This document shows, in pieces, positions 1-5,578 of a stretch of DNA of 5,899 bases; positions within the stretch are counted from its first letter, which is position 1, and every line of letters begins with the position of its first letter. The stretch comes from Acidobacteria bacterium RIFCSPHIGHO2_01_FULL_67_28. Lineage in GTDB: Bacteria > Acidobacteriota > Terriglobia > Acidiferrales > 2-02-FULL-67-57. The translations under genes and the position numbers were made by a program. The notes below the pieces were generated by a model. It made no database searches. It was given only the letters and a program-made list of their open reading frames with translations, and was not told the origin of the DNA. The stretch covers positions 1-5,899 of the forward strand of contig MEKM01000173.1 in the NCBI GenBank assembly GCA_001766965.1, read 5' to 3'.

Positions 1-2684
1 TGATGGAAACCGCCGCGGCCACGGCCGACTGGCTGCGCCGCGAGCGCGGGCTGAAGGTGGGCGTGGTGCACGTGACCAGCTTCCGGCCCTTCCCCGGACG
101 CCAACTGGTGGCGCTGCTGCGGCGCTGCCGTGGCGTAGCCGTCATCGAGCGGATGGACAACCCCCTGGCGCAGTCGAACCCGCTGGCCGCCGAGCTCAAG
201 GCGGCCTTCGCCGACGCCGCCGTCGGCGCCGCCGGCTACCCCCAGATTGACAAGCTCCCGAACTTCTTCTGCGGCATCGCCGGGCTGGGCGGCCGCGACG
301 TCCGCCCGGGCGACTTCGTCGCCGTGGCCGAGGCGCTGGCCGCGGGCAAGAACCAGCCATTCGTGCTCGGCATCCGCCACCCGCTGGCGCTCGAGCGCCG
401 CGAAGACCCCGACGTGCGCCCGCCCGGAGCCTTTAGCATGCGGGGGCACTCCATTGGCGGCTTCGGCTCCGTCACCACCAACAAGGTCCTCGCCAACGTG
501 GTGGGCGATTTGTTCGGCAAGCACGTGCAGGCCTTCCCCAAGTACGGCTCCGAAAAGCGCGGCCTGCCGACGAACTACTACCTGACGGTAGCCGACGAGC
601 ACGTCCGGCTGCACTGCGAGCTGAACCACGTGGATCTGGTCGCCGTGCACGACCTGAACGCTTTCGAGCAGGGCGACCCGCTGGCGGGGCTGGCCCGCGG
701 CGGCGCCGTCTTCCTCAACACCGACAAGCCCCTGGAGCAGATCTGGGGGTCGCTGCCGCCGCTCCCCCAGCAGCGCCTCCGCGAGCTCGGCGCAAGGCTC
801 TACGCGCTCGACACGCTCGCCATTGCGAGCGAGCTCGCCCCGGCGGCCGAGCTGCGCCTGCGCATGCAGGGCATCGCGCTGCTCGGCGCCTTTCTCCGCA
901 TCACGCCTCTCCGCGAAGAAAAGAAGCTCTCCGAGCAGGAGCTCTACCCGGCGGTGGAGAAGTCGCTCGAAAAGTATTTCGGCAAGCGCGGGCGCGCGGT
1001 GGTGGAGGCGAACTTGAAGGCGGTCACGCGCGGCTTCCGCGAAGTGCGCGAAGTTCCTGTGCCCGCCGCAGCCGAAGCGGCCGCGGCGGCGGCGCCGGTG
1101 CGCCTGCCGGTGCTCACCGGGCCCGCCGCGCCTGACGAGGGCGACGGCCGCCCGTTGCGCGCGGAGAACTTCTGCCGGGTGCTGGAGGCTTACGCCTCCG
1201 GCGGCGAAGAGGAGTTGGTCGCCGACCGCGACCTCGCCCGCAGCCTCATCGCCCCCGCCTCCAGCGCCCGGCGCGATTTCACTCATCTGGCGCCGGACAT
1301 CCCCGAGTTTCTCCCTGCCCAGTGCGTCGGCTGCATGGAGTGCGTCACCGAATGCCCTGACAGCGCCATCATCGCCAAGGTCATCGAGCCGGCGCCGCTC
1401 GAGCAGGCCCTGGCCGCCGAGCCCAACGAAGCGCTGCGCGCGGAGTTGCGGCGGCAGTTCGTCGAAACCCAGAAGTTCCACACCCTGCCGCAAAAGAAGG
1501 GCGAGACCGGCGGGCTCTTCAGCCTGGTGATCGACCCGACCAAGTGCAAGGGCTGCGGCGAGTGCGTCGTCGTCTGCGGCAGCCACCAGGCCCTGCGCAT
1601 GGTGAAGAAGTCGCCCACGGTGCTCGGCTGGCACCAGAAGTCGACCGCGTTCCTGCACAAGCTCCCGGCCACGCCCAAGCGCTTCCTCTCGGAGAAGGCG
1701 CTGGCCGACCTGATGCTCTCCGACGAAGCCTGGCTCTACGCCGGCGGCGCCGGCTCCTGCATGGGCTGCGGCGAAGCCACCGCCCTGCGCATGCTACTGG
1801 CCGCCACCGGCTTCGTCCACGGCCGCGACAACATCGGCCTGGTCGCCGCCACCGGCTGCAACAGCGTCTTCGGCTCCACCTACCCGTACAACCCCTTCTC
1901 CGTGCCCTGGACGAACTCGCTCTTTGAGAATCCGGCCACCGTCGCCATGGGCATCCGCGGGCGCTGGGACCAGTTGGGCTGGCAGGGGAAGCGCCTGTGG
2001 GTACTCGGCGGCGACGGCGCCATGTACGACATCGGCTTCCAGGCGCTCTCGCGCCTGCTGGTCTCCGGGATGGACGTCAAGGTTCTGGTGCTCGACACCC
2101 AGGTCTACTCCAACACCGGCGGGCAGGCCTCCGGCTCGACCTTCGTCGCCCAGGAAGCCAAGATGGCCGCCTTCGGCAAGGAGGGCACGGGCAAGGTGGA
2201 GCGGCGCAAGGAGCTCGGCCTCATCTGCGCGCTCCACCCGAACGTCTTCGTGGCCCAGACCACCCCGGCGCACATCAACCACTTCTACCGCGCCGTGATG
2301 GAGGCGAACGCTTTCCCCGGGCCGGCGGTGGTCATCGCCTACAGCCCCTGCATGCCCGAGCACGGCATCGGGGACGACCGGGCGGCGGAGCAGGCGAAGC
2401 TGGCGGTCGAATCGCGCGCCTTCCCGCTCTTCGTCTACGACCCGCGCAAGGGCGAGCGGATGAAGGAACGCTTTGATTTGAAGAGCAACCCGGCGATCAA
2501 GGAAGACTGGTACGTCAACCCGAAGACGAACCAGCCGGTTGACTTCATCGCCTTCGCCCGCACCGAGGGGCGCTTCCGCCGGCACTTCGACGCCGACGGA
2601 AATCCTTCCGAGGCGCTGAAAGCCGGGCAGGACGACCGCTTGAAGAACTGGCGCCTGCTGCAGGAGCTGGCGGGGCTTCGCTAG
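1..2684 (+). CDS. 2-oxoacid:ferredoxin oxidoreductase (PFOR-type, fused subunits), C-terminal part, 5' end outside window
   Basis: This is most of a fused PFOR-type enzyme, which oxidatively decarboxylates a 2-oxoacid to its acyl-CoA with TPP and Fe-S clusters and reduces ferredoxin or flavodoxin in the cytoplasm. Residues are numbered from the ATG at nt 3, which is probably internal because the N-terminal pyrimidine-binding domain is missing. In order: the end of the transketolase-C-like domain II (about 1-110); a gamma domain with RGHSIGGFG (147-155); an Ala-rich linker (355-364); a two-cluster ferredoxin domain (C441, C444, C447, C451 and C515, C518, C521, C525); and the TPP domain with GDG (670-672) and YSNTGGQ (702-708). 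C586, C589, C619 and C783 match the four ligands of the PFOR proximal cluster. The visible 893 residues plus roughly 300 missing give the usual size of about 1,200. The gamma domain is unlike the classical bacterial pyruvate enzyme (NifJ), so the substrate is uncertain. The class is near certain; pyruvate is the best guess. Confidence 0.93.
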   Translation, partial: METAAATADWLRRERGLKVGVVHVTSFRPFPGRQLVALLRRCRGVAVIERMDNPLAQSNPLAAELKAAFADAAVGAAGYPQIDKLPNFFCGIAGLGGRDVRPGDFVAVAEALAAGKNQPFVLGIRHPLALERREDPDVRPPGAFSMRGHSIGGFGSVTTNKVLANVVGDLFGKHVQAFPKYGSEKRGLPTNYYLTVADEHVRLHCELNHVDLVAVHDLNAFEQGDPLAGLARGGAVFLNTDKPLEQIWGSLPPLPQQRLRELGARLYALDTLAIASELAPAAELRLRMQGIALLGAFLRITPLREEKKLSEQELYPAVEKSLEKYFGKRGRAVVEANLKAVTRGFREVREVPVPAAAEAAAAAAPVRLPVLTGPAAPDEGDGRPLRAENFCRVLEAYASGGEEELVADRDLARSLIAPASSARRDFTHLAPDIPEFLPAQCVGCMECVTECPDSAIIAKVIEPAPLEQALAAEPNEALRAELRRQFVETQKFHTLPQKKGETGGLFSLVIDPTKCKGCGECVVVCGSHQALRMVKKSPTVLGWHQKSTAFLHKLPATPKRFLSEKALADLMLSDEAWLYAGGAGSCMGCGEATALRMLLAATGFVHGRDNIGLVAATGCNSVFGSTYPYNPFSVPWTNSLFENPATVAMGIRGRWDQLGWQGKRLWVLGGDGAMYDIGFQALSRLLVSGMDVKVLVLDTQVYSNTGGQASGSTFVAQEAKMAAFGKEGTGKVERRKELGLICALHPNVFVAQTTPAHINHFYRAVMEANAFPGPAVVIAYSPCMPEHGIGDDRAAEQAKLAVESRAFPLFVYDPRKGERMKERFDLKSNPAIKEDWYVNPKTNQPVDFIAFARTEGRFRRHFDADGNPSEALKAGQDDRLKNWRLLQELAGLR
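2634..2684 (+). repeat. Direct repeat, left copy: the functional 3' end of the oxidoreductase gene
   Basis: The last 16 sense codons and stop of the oxidoreductase gene (D878 to R893, TAG) recur 542 nt downstream at 3176-3226. Over the 48 sense bases, 40 are identical. Similarity begins abruptly at D878; upstream codons do not match. After the stop, both copies run into purine-rich Shine-Dalgarno-like sequence. Confidence 0.85.
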
Positions 2685-2690
2685 AGGAGG
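2684..2690 (+). promoter_or_regulatory. Orphan Shine-Dalgarno-like sequence GAGGAGG
   Basis: A strong GAGGAGG sits directly on the oxidoreductase stop codon, but no ATG or GTG follows at a usable distance; the next start, at 2736, has its own site. The equivalent stretch after the downstream tail copy (GGAGG, 3233-3237) does serve a gene, the aldo/keto reductase. This one may therefore be a relic of an earlier arrangement in which the next gene followed directly. It could also be chance in purine-rich DNA. Confidence 0.35.
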
Positions 2691-2735
2691 ACAGAGTTTA
2701 GAACCAAACCGGGGCTGAACAAAGGACACGAAGCC

Positions 2736-3185
2736 ATGAAGCCATGGCACGCCATCTTCGGACTGACCTTGGTTGCAGCCGGCTTTCTCTTTGATTTTGG
2801 TTTTGTGACCACCACAAGCAACTTCCGGGCGCTGCAAGAGAATCCGGCGGCCTACTTGAGCTCGTGGAGCAAGTACGCCTATGAGTTGACGAGGCTCTAT
2901 CTTTTCGTGCTGGGCTTCCTGAATCTTGCCTTTGCCTTGCTCGTTCCGTGCGTGAAGGCTTCCGCAAGAAGGCAAGCTGTGGTTTCGGGCTTGCTGGTGG
3001 GGGGCTCCGTACTCTTCCTAATCGGGGGGTTTTGGGAAGCGCGGAGCGGGCCTGCTTTTGAATGGGAACCGGCTTGCTACGTCCTGACCGCCGGGCTCGC
3101 AGCCATCCTACTTAGTTTGGGAGCGCAAGTGTACCTGCTGGCGCAGCTGCGTGGCGCCATGGGAGGCCGCGGTTCGATCGGCTGA
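2736..3185 (+). CDS. Small four-helix integral membrane protein, function unknown
   Basis: I do not recognise this 149-residue protein. It has four hydrophobic segments, at about residues 6-24, 51-71, 81-100 and 114-136. A polar loop of about 26 residues follows the first (TTTSNF and an ENPAAYLSSWSKY stretch), and a short basic loop (KASARR, 74-79) separates helices 2 and 3. This predicts a polytopic inner-membrane protein with no visible catalytic motif. The start is supported by AAAGGA at 2721-2726, 9 nt upstream. Base composition is unlike the neighbours: 2761-2820 has 29 G+C in 60, against 45 in 60 at 2341-2400 in the oxidoreductase gene, and TTT and TTG codons are common. The last codons (from about 3173) run out of frame into the stray oxidoreductase tail, so the C-terminus after helix 4 may be a recombination scar. 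A foreign origin is inferred; that the gene is expressed is likely but not certain. Confidence 0.75.
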   Translation: MKPWHAIFGLTLVAAGFLFDFGFVTTTSNFRALQENPAAYLSSWSKYAYELTRLYLFVLGFLNLAFALLVPCVKASARRQAVVSGLLVGGSVLFLIGGFWEARSGPAFEWEPACYVLTAGLAAILLSLGAQVYLLAQLRGAMGGRGSIG

Positions 3186-3226
3186 GGAACTGGCGCCTGC
3201 TGCAAGAGCTGGCGGGTCTGGGCTGA
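3176..3226 (+). pseudogene. Stranded 3' tail of a second, diverged oxidoreductase gene
   Basis: Read in its own frame, this stretch encodes DRLRNWRLLQELAGLG and a TGA stop, matching the true C-terminus DRLKNWRLLQELAGLR at 14 of 16 residues. Of the 8 base differences in sense codons, 6 are synonymous (GAC/GAT, CGC/CGG, TTG/CTG, CAG/CAA, GGG/GGT, CTT/CTG). One gives K to R and one R to G. This pattern shows the copy diverged under protein-level selection, so it is the end of a homologous gene rather than a decaying duplication. It has no start codon of its own and overlaps the end of the membrane-protein gene in another frame. The preceding codons show no oxidoreductase similarity, placing the junction near 3172-3176. 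Confidence 0.8.
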
Positions 3227-3245
3227 GACGCTGGAGGAAGAGCAG

Positions 3246-4202
3246 ATGACCGAGCGCTACACCCGGCGTGAGTTTCTGGGAACTGTGGCGCAAGTGACGG
3301 GAACCCTGGCTGCCGCCACGCTCCTCCCGCAAGCGGCCGGGGCCACGCCGCTTCCGCAACGCGTGCTGGGGCGCACCGGCACGCGGGTGTCCATCCTCGG
3401 ATTGGGCTTTGGGCCTTTAGGCCTTGCTCCCTACTCGCCCGCGGAACTCCTGGCGGTGGCCGAGGCGGCGCTCGACGAGGGCGTCTCCTACTTTGACCTT
3501 CAGCCGGACTACGGCGAGGCCGAGCGACACTTGGCGCCACTGCTGCAGCGTCGCCGGAGAGACGTCTTCTTGGTCACGAAGACGTGGGAGCCGACGCGGG
3601 CGGCCGCGCTCGCGTCCCTGGAAGAGAGCCTCCGCCGCCTGCAGGTGGAGTATCTCGACGCCGTCCTGCTGAACAACGTCGGGCTCCTCGACCTCGGCCA
3701 GCTGCTGGCCCCGGACGGGGCCGTGGCGGGACTGAAGGAAGCGCAGAAAAAGGGGCTGGTGCGTTTCCTCGGTGTCAGCGGGCACATGCGTGCCGCCGCC
3801 ATCCTCCGCGCACTGGGCACAGACGAGTTCGATATCGCCATGGTGCCTATCAATTTCGTGGACTGCCATACCTACGACTTCGAAGCCAAAGTTCTGCCCG
3901 TGGCCGCCAAGCACGGTGTGGGCCTCGTAGGGATGAAGGTGCTGGGGGGCGCCGTCGACTACAGCACCCGCCAGCAGTGCGCCCTCCTGCCCGGCGAGGA
4001 CCACGATCTGGCCATCCGTTACGCCCTGGCTGTCCCCGGCGTGGCCTGTGCCGTCATCGGCTGCAAGAACGTCGAAGAGATGCGGCTGGCCGCGCAGGTT
4101 GCCCGCCGCTTTCGGCCCTTAAGCCCCGAAGAAAATGAATTGGTCTGGGCCCGGGGCCAGGCGTTGGCCGCCCAGTGGGGCCAGCACCTGGGAGAGGTCT
4201 AG
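3246..4202 (+). CDS. Tat-exported aldo/keto reductase family protein with Asn at the catalytic His position
   Basis: This 318-residue protein belongs to the aldo/keto reductase (AKR) superfamily, TIM-barrel NAD(P)H-dependent carbonyl reductases. The N-terminus YTRREFLG (residues 5-12), followed by a hydrophobic, Ala-rich stretch to about residue 32, is a twin-arginine signal, so the folded protein with its cofactor is probably exported. The barrel starts at LGRTGTRVSILGLGFG. Catalytic residues by pattern are D84 and Y89 (FDLQPDYG), K112 (LVTK) and the strand YLDAVLLNNVG. In that last strand the usual His (D plus five, as in DxxxxH) is N143. Later landmarks are GMKVLGG and the cofactor-side IGCKN (271-275). 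The start is set by GGAGG at 3233-3237, 8 nt upstream. His is the proton-relay or substrate-binding residue in AKRs; replacement alters specificity (as with Glu in steroid 5-beta-reductases) or reduces activity. The family is certain; the substrate is unknown. Confidence 0.92.
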   Translation: MTERYTRREFLGTVAQVTGTLAAATLLPQAAGATPLPQRVLGRTGTRVSILGLGFGPLGLAPYSPAELLAVAEAALDEGVSYFDLQPDYGEAERHLAPLLQRRRRDVFLVTKTWEPTRAAALASLEESLRRLQVEYLDAVLLNNVGLLDLGQLLAPDGAVAGLKEAQKKGLVRFLGVSGHMRAAAILRALGTDEFDIAMVPINFVDCHTYDFEAKVLPVAAKHGVGLVGMKVLGGAVDYSTRQQCALLPGEDHDLAIRYALAVPGVACAVIGCKNVEEMRLAAQVARRFRPLSPEENELVWARGQALAAQWGQHLGEV

Positions 4203-4206
4203 GAAT

Positions 4207-4223
4207 GTTTTCAGCAGGAAAAC
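4207..4223 (+). other. Small AT-rich hairpin in the intergenic gap
   Basis: GTTTTC (4207-4212) and GAAAAC (4218-4223) form a perfect 6-bp stem around a 5-nt AGCAG loop, just after the aldo/keto reductase stop. There is no T-run after it, so it is not an intrinsic terminator. It could be an mRNA processing or stability element, or chance. Confidence 0.25.
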
Positions 4224-4230
4224 TACGGGG

Positions 4231-4254
4231 ATGAAGAAAGGAACCAAATCATGA
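4231..4254 (+). CDS. Possible seven-codon leader peptide overlapping the next start codon
   Basis: An ATG at 4231 opens a micro-ORF, MKKGTKS, whose TGA stop (4252-4254) overlaps the ATG of the next gene as ATGA. It contains that gene's Shine-Dalgarno sequence. AGGAA at 4216-4220 lies 10 nt upstream of its start. This geometry would allow translational coupling, but such short ORFs arise easily by chance and there is no independent support. Confidence 0.15.
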   Translation: MKKGTKS

Positions 4255-4814
4255 AACGAACTGTTTTCTTCCTACTTGTCGTTGTCTTGACCGGCAGCCT
4301 GATTGTGTTCGCGCAAATGCGAGGCGGGGGCGGGCAGCGGGGCGGCGGCCCGCAGATGTCGGGCCCGCAGCATCATCCCGACCCGCACCACGGCCAAATG
4401 CAACAGCAGCAGGAGCGGCAGCAGAGCCGGACGCACGAGTGCGAGCACTCGTGCGTGAAGGCGCGCGAGGAAGCGCGGCACCTCGAGCGCTACTGCGAAG
4501 CGAGCCGCTTCGACCCGGCCACCGCCCGGCAGCTCGGGCGGCAACTGGGTGAGCGCCTCCAGGCGATGGAGGAGCACCACAGTGCCCTGCGCGAGCGGCT
4601 CTCGGCCGCCGAGCGCGAGCGCGAGCAGAAGCGTCTGGAAGCGATGGAGGCCTCCCAGCAGCGCTGGCGCGGCGCCCTGGCGGAGGTGGAGCGCGAGCTC
4701 GAGAAAGAAACTCCCAGCCGCGAGGCCCTGCGCCGCCACGCCCGCAGCCTCAACAAGGAGCTGAAGAAGTTCCAGAAGGAGATGCACGCGCTGGAAGATT
4801 CGCTGGGCGATTAG
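4251..4814 (+). CDS. Secreted His/Gln/Gly-rich coiled-coil protein with HxCxHxC motif, possible metal-binding periplasmic protein
   Basis: I do not recognise a named family. The 187-residue protein begins with a Sec signal peptide (KR, then a hydrophobic core at 5-20, with likely cleavage after VFA-21). Next come a Gly-rich stretch (24-33), a His-rich stretch (H41, H42, H46, H47) and a Gln-rich stretch (49-58). Then H62, C64, H66 and C68 form an HxCxHxC motif, with C82 a little further on. Residues from about 70 to 183 are highly charged (Glu, Arg, Lys, with regular Leu and Ala) and predict long amphipathic helices or a coiled coil. The layout recalls periplasmic metal-responsive or chaperone-like helical proteins of the CpxP/Spy kind, but that is a resemblance only. 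AAAGGAA at 4237-4243 is 7 nt from the start. It lies 48 nt after the exported aldo/keto reductase and 32 nt before the hemerythrin gene, so co-transcription is likely. The gene call is firm; the function is open. Confidence 0.85.
   Translation: MKRTVFFLLVVVLTGSLIVFAQMRGGGGQRGGGPQMSGPQHHPDPHHGQMQQQQERQQSRTHECEHSCVKAREEARHLERYCEASRFDPATARQLGRQLGERLQAMEEHHSALRERLSAAEREREQKRLEAMEASQQRWRGALAEVERELEKETPSREALRRHARSLNKELKKFQKEMHALEDSLGD
4431..4456 (+). other. Perfect 11-bp hairpin inside the coding region, encoding the HxCxHxC motif
   Basis: ACGCACGAGTG (4431-4441) and CACTCGTGCGT (4446-4456) are exact reverse complements around a CGAG loop. The palindrome lies in frame over codons 61-69 and encodes THECEHSCV, the Cys/His motif of the secreted protein. 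Such a GC-rich stem should fold stably in the mRNA; no T-run follows. It may be a by-product of the symmetric motif or a genuine RNA element. Confidence 0.5.
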
Positions 4815-4835
4815 GGCGCAGCCGGGGGCGGGAGC

Positions 4836-4842
4836 AGGAGGG
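4836..4842 (+). promoter_or_regulatory. Ribosome binding site of the hemerythrin gene
   Basis: AGGAGGG is a strong Shine-Dalgarno sequence only 4 nt from the ATG at 4847. The spacing is short, but no other start fits better: the next in-frame ATG (M10, 4874) lacks a site and would sit just before the first iron-binding His residues. Confidence 0.65.
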
Positions 4843-4846
4843 TGCC

Positions 4847-5281
4847 ATGCAGGCCATCGTTGTCGAGCGCGTCATGCACGACCATGTGGAGATGCACGCC
4901 CGGCTCTCGGACTGGGAGGCGGCGCTGGGGTTGCTGGCTTCGCCCGCCTTCGCCGAGTCCCAGCGCGGCCTGCAGCAACTCTGGAAGCTCGTGCCCTTCT
5001 TCGAGAAGGAAGTGGCCCGGCACTTCCGCGAGGAAGAGAACGACCTCTTCCCGCTGATCGAAGCCGAGCACGCCGCGAGCCACCCCGCGCTCACCCGCTT
5101 CGCCGGCGAGCACGCCGAGTTCAACCGGCAGTGGCAAGCCTACAAGCGCGAGCTGCTCTACTGCGACGCCGTGGGCGAGACCCACCGCGTGCTCGAGCTC
5201 GGCCGCGCCATCGTCCAGTTGCTCCGCCAGCACATGAGCCGCGAAGAGGCCGAGCTCCTGCCCCTCGTCGTCAAGAGTTGA
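4847..5281 (+). CDS. Hemerythrin-like (HHE) domain protein
   Basis: This 144-residue soluble protein fits a single four-helix hemerythrin/HHE cation-binding domain, which carries a diiron site that binds O2 or handles iron, oxygen or nitric oxide. Candidate ligands come in the expected order: H13 (or H11/H17) in MHDHVEMH; H59 and E63 in HFREEENDLFP; H89 in GEHAEF; and H129 with E133/E134 in HMSREEAELLP. The repeated H-xxx-E-E...LxP pattern at 59-69 and 129-139 is typical of HHE repeats. There is no signal peptide or membrane segment, so it is probably cytoplasmic, with no fused sensor or signalling domain. It is the last gene before a strong terminator. Co-transcription with an oxygen-sensitive oxidoreductase suggests an oxygen- or iron-related role, which is an inference. 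The family is confident; the exact role (O2 carrier, sensor or iron repair) is not determined. Confidence 0.92.
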   Translation: MQAIVVERVMHDHVEMHARLSDWEAALGLLASPAFAESQRGLQQLWKLVPFFEKEVARHFREEENDLFPLIEAEHAASHPALTRFAGEHAEFNRQWQAYKRELLYCDAVGETHRVLELGRAIVQLLRQHMSREEAELLPLVVKS

Positions 5282-5294
5282 GTCCCCCCTCATC

Positions 5295-5396
5295 CGGTAG
5301 CGCAGGATGGCCGCAGGCCTTCCTGCGGCTTTTTCCAGAGCAGCCGCGGGTACCCTTGCCCTCGCTCCGCTCAGGCGGCGGGAACCCGCGCTACCG
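5295..5396. repeat. Nested inverted-repeat element, GTAGCG type
   Basis: CGGTAGCGC (5295-5303) and its exact complement GCGCTACCG (5388-5396) bound about 100 bp. Inside lies a second inverted pair, CGCGGGT (5345-5351) and ACCCGCG (5384-5390), plus the terminator hairpin. The right end reads as GTAGCGCGGGTTCCCGCC on the minus strand and recurs in related form at 5422-5442. This looks like a REP-like or small non-autonomous intergenic repeat; no transposase is present. Confidence 0.55.
5310..5334 (+). terminator. Rho-independent terminator of the upstream gene cluster
   Basis: GCCGCAGG (5310-5317), loop CCTT, CCTGCGGC (5322-5329) form a perfect 8-bp GC-rich stem followed by TTTTT (5330-5334). 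It lies 29 nt after the hemerythrin stop codon, where the + strand gene cluster should end. Confidence 0.85.
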
Positions 5397-5421
5397 TTCT
5401 TCGTCTTAGGTCGCCGCGGAT

Positions 5422-5445
5422 GGCGGGATGAACCCGCCGCTACAC
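5422..5445. repeat. Second GTAGCG-type hairpin repeat
   Basis: GGCGGG (5422-5427) and CCCGCC (5433-5438) form a 6-bp stem around ATGAA, followed by GCTACACC. On the minus strand it reads GTAGCGGCGGGTTCATCCCG, closely resembling the right end of the element at 5295-5396 (GTAGCGCGGGTTCCCG). The two appear to be members of one intergenic repeat family. Confidence 0.5.
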
Positions 5446-5459
5446 CGACCAGCGCGGGG

Positions 5460-5488
5460 TTGTCGGGGGCGGCGAATGCGGCTATACT
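5460..5488 (+). promoter_or_regulatory. Sigma70-type promoter for the aldehyde dehydrogenase gene
   Basis: TTGTCG (5460-5465, -35) and TATACT (5483-5488, -10) are separated by exactly 17 nt. TATACT differs from TATAAT at one position and stands out in GC-rich DNA. Transcription would start near 5495, giving a leader of about 85 nt before the ATG at 5579. It lies after the terminator, so the dehydrogenase probably forms a separate unit. Confidence 0.65.
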
Positions 5489-5578
5489 GCCGTTTTCCCC
5501 GGGGAGGCCGCAGCCCGTCCTTGTGCGCCTCCGCGAGAAGCGCAAACCCGAGTCGAAGAACCCTAGGGAGGAAACACG

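Noticed and set aside
1794..2975. A 393-codon open frame on the minus strand, antisense to the oxidoreductase and membrane-protein genes
   Set aside because: It mirrors well-supported + strand genes, has repetitive Arg/Gly/Val-rich composition typical of GC-rich antisense frames, and shows no domain or convincing start.
2641..3224. Target-site duplication of a transposon around the membrane-protein gene
   Set aside because: The flanking copies are about 50 bp, differ at 8 of 48 sense positions with a synonymous bias, and lie in coding sequence. No transposase or terminal inverted repeats are present. A recombination or paralogue-deletion scar fits better.
3417..4004. A 195-codon minus-strand frame within the aldo/keto reductase gene
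   Set aside because: It is entirely antisense to a gene with clear catalytic motifs and has no ribosome binding site or recognisable domain.
5295..5445. Possible CRISPR array, suggested by repeated GTAGCG motifs
   Set aside because: The repeats are short, imperfect and in opposite orientations, with no regular spacers; they are inverted hairpin repeats.
5491..5506. CCCCGGGG palindrome after a T-run, as a minus-strand terminator or operator
   Set aside because: It is short, lies at the expected transcription start of the dehydrogenase gene, and no minus-strand gene exists for it to terminate.
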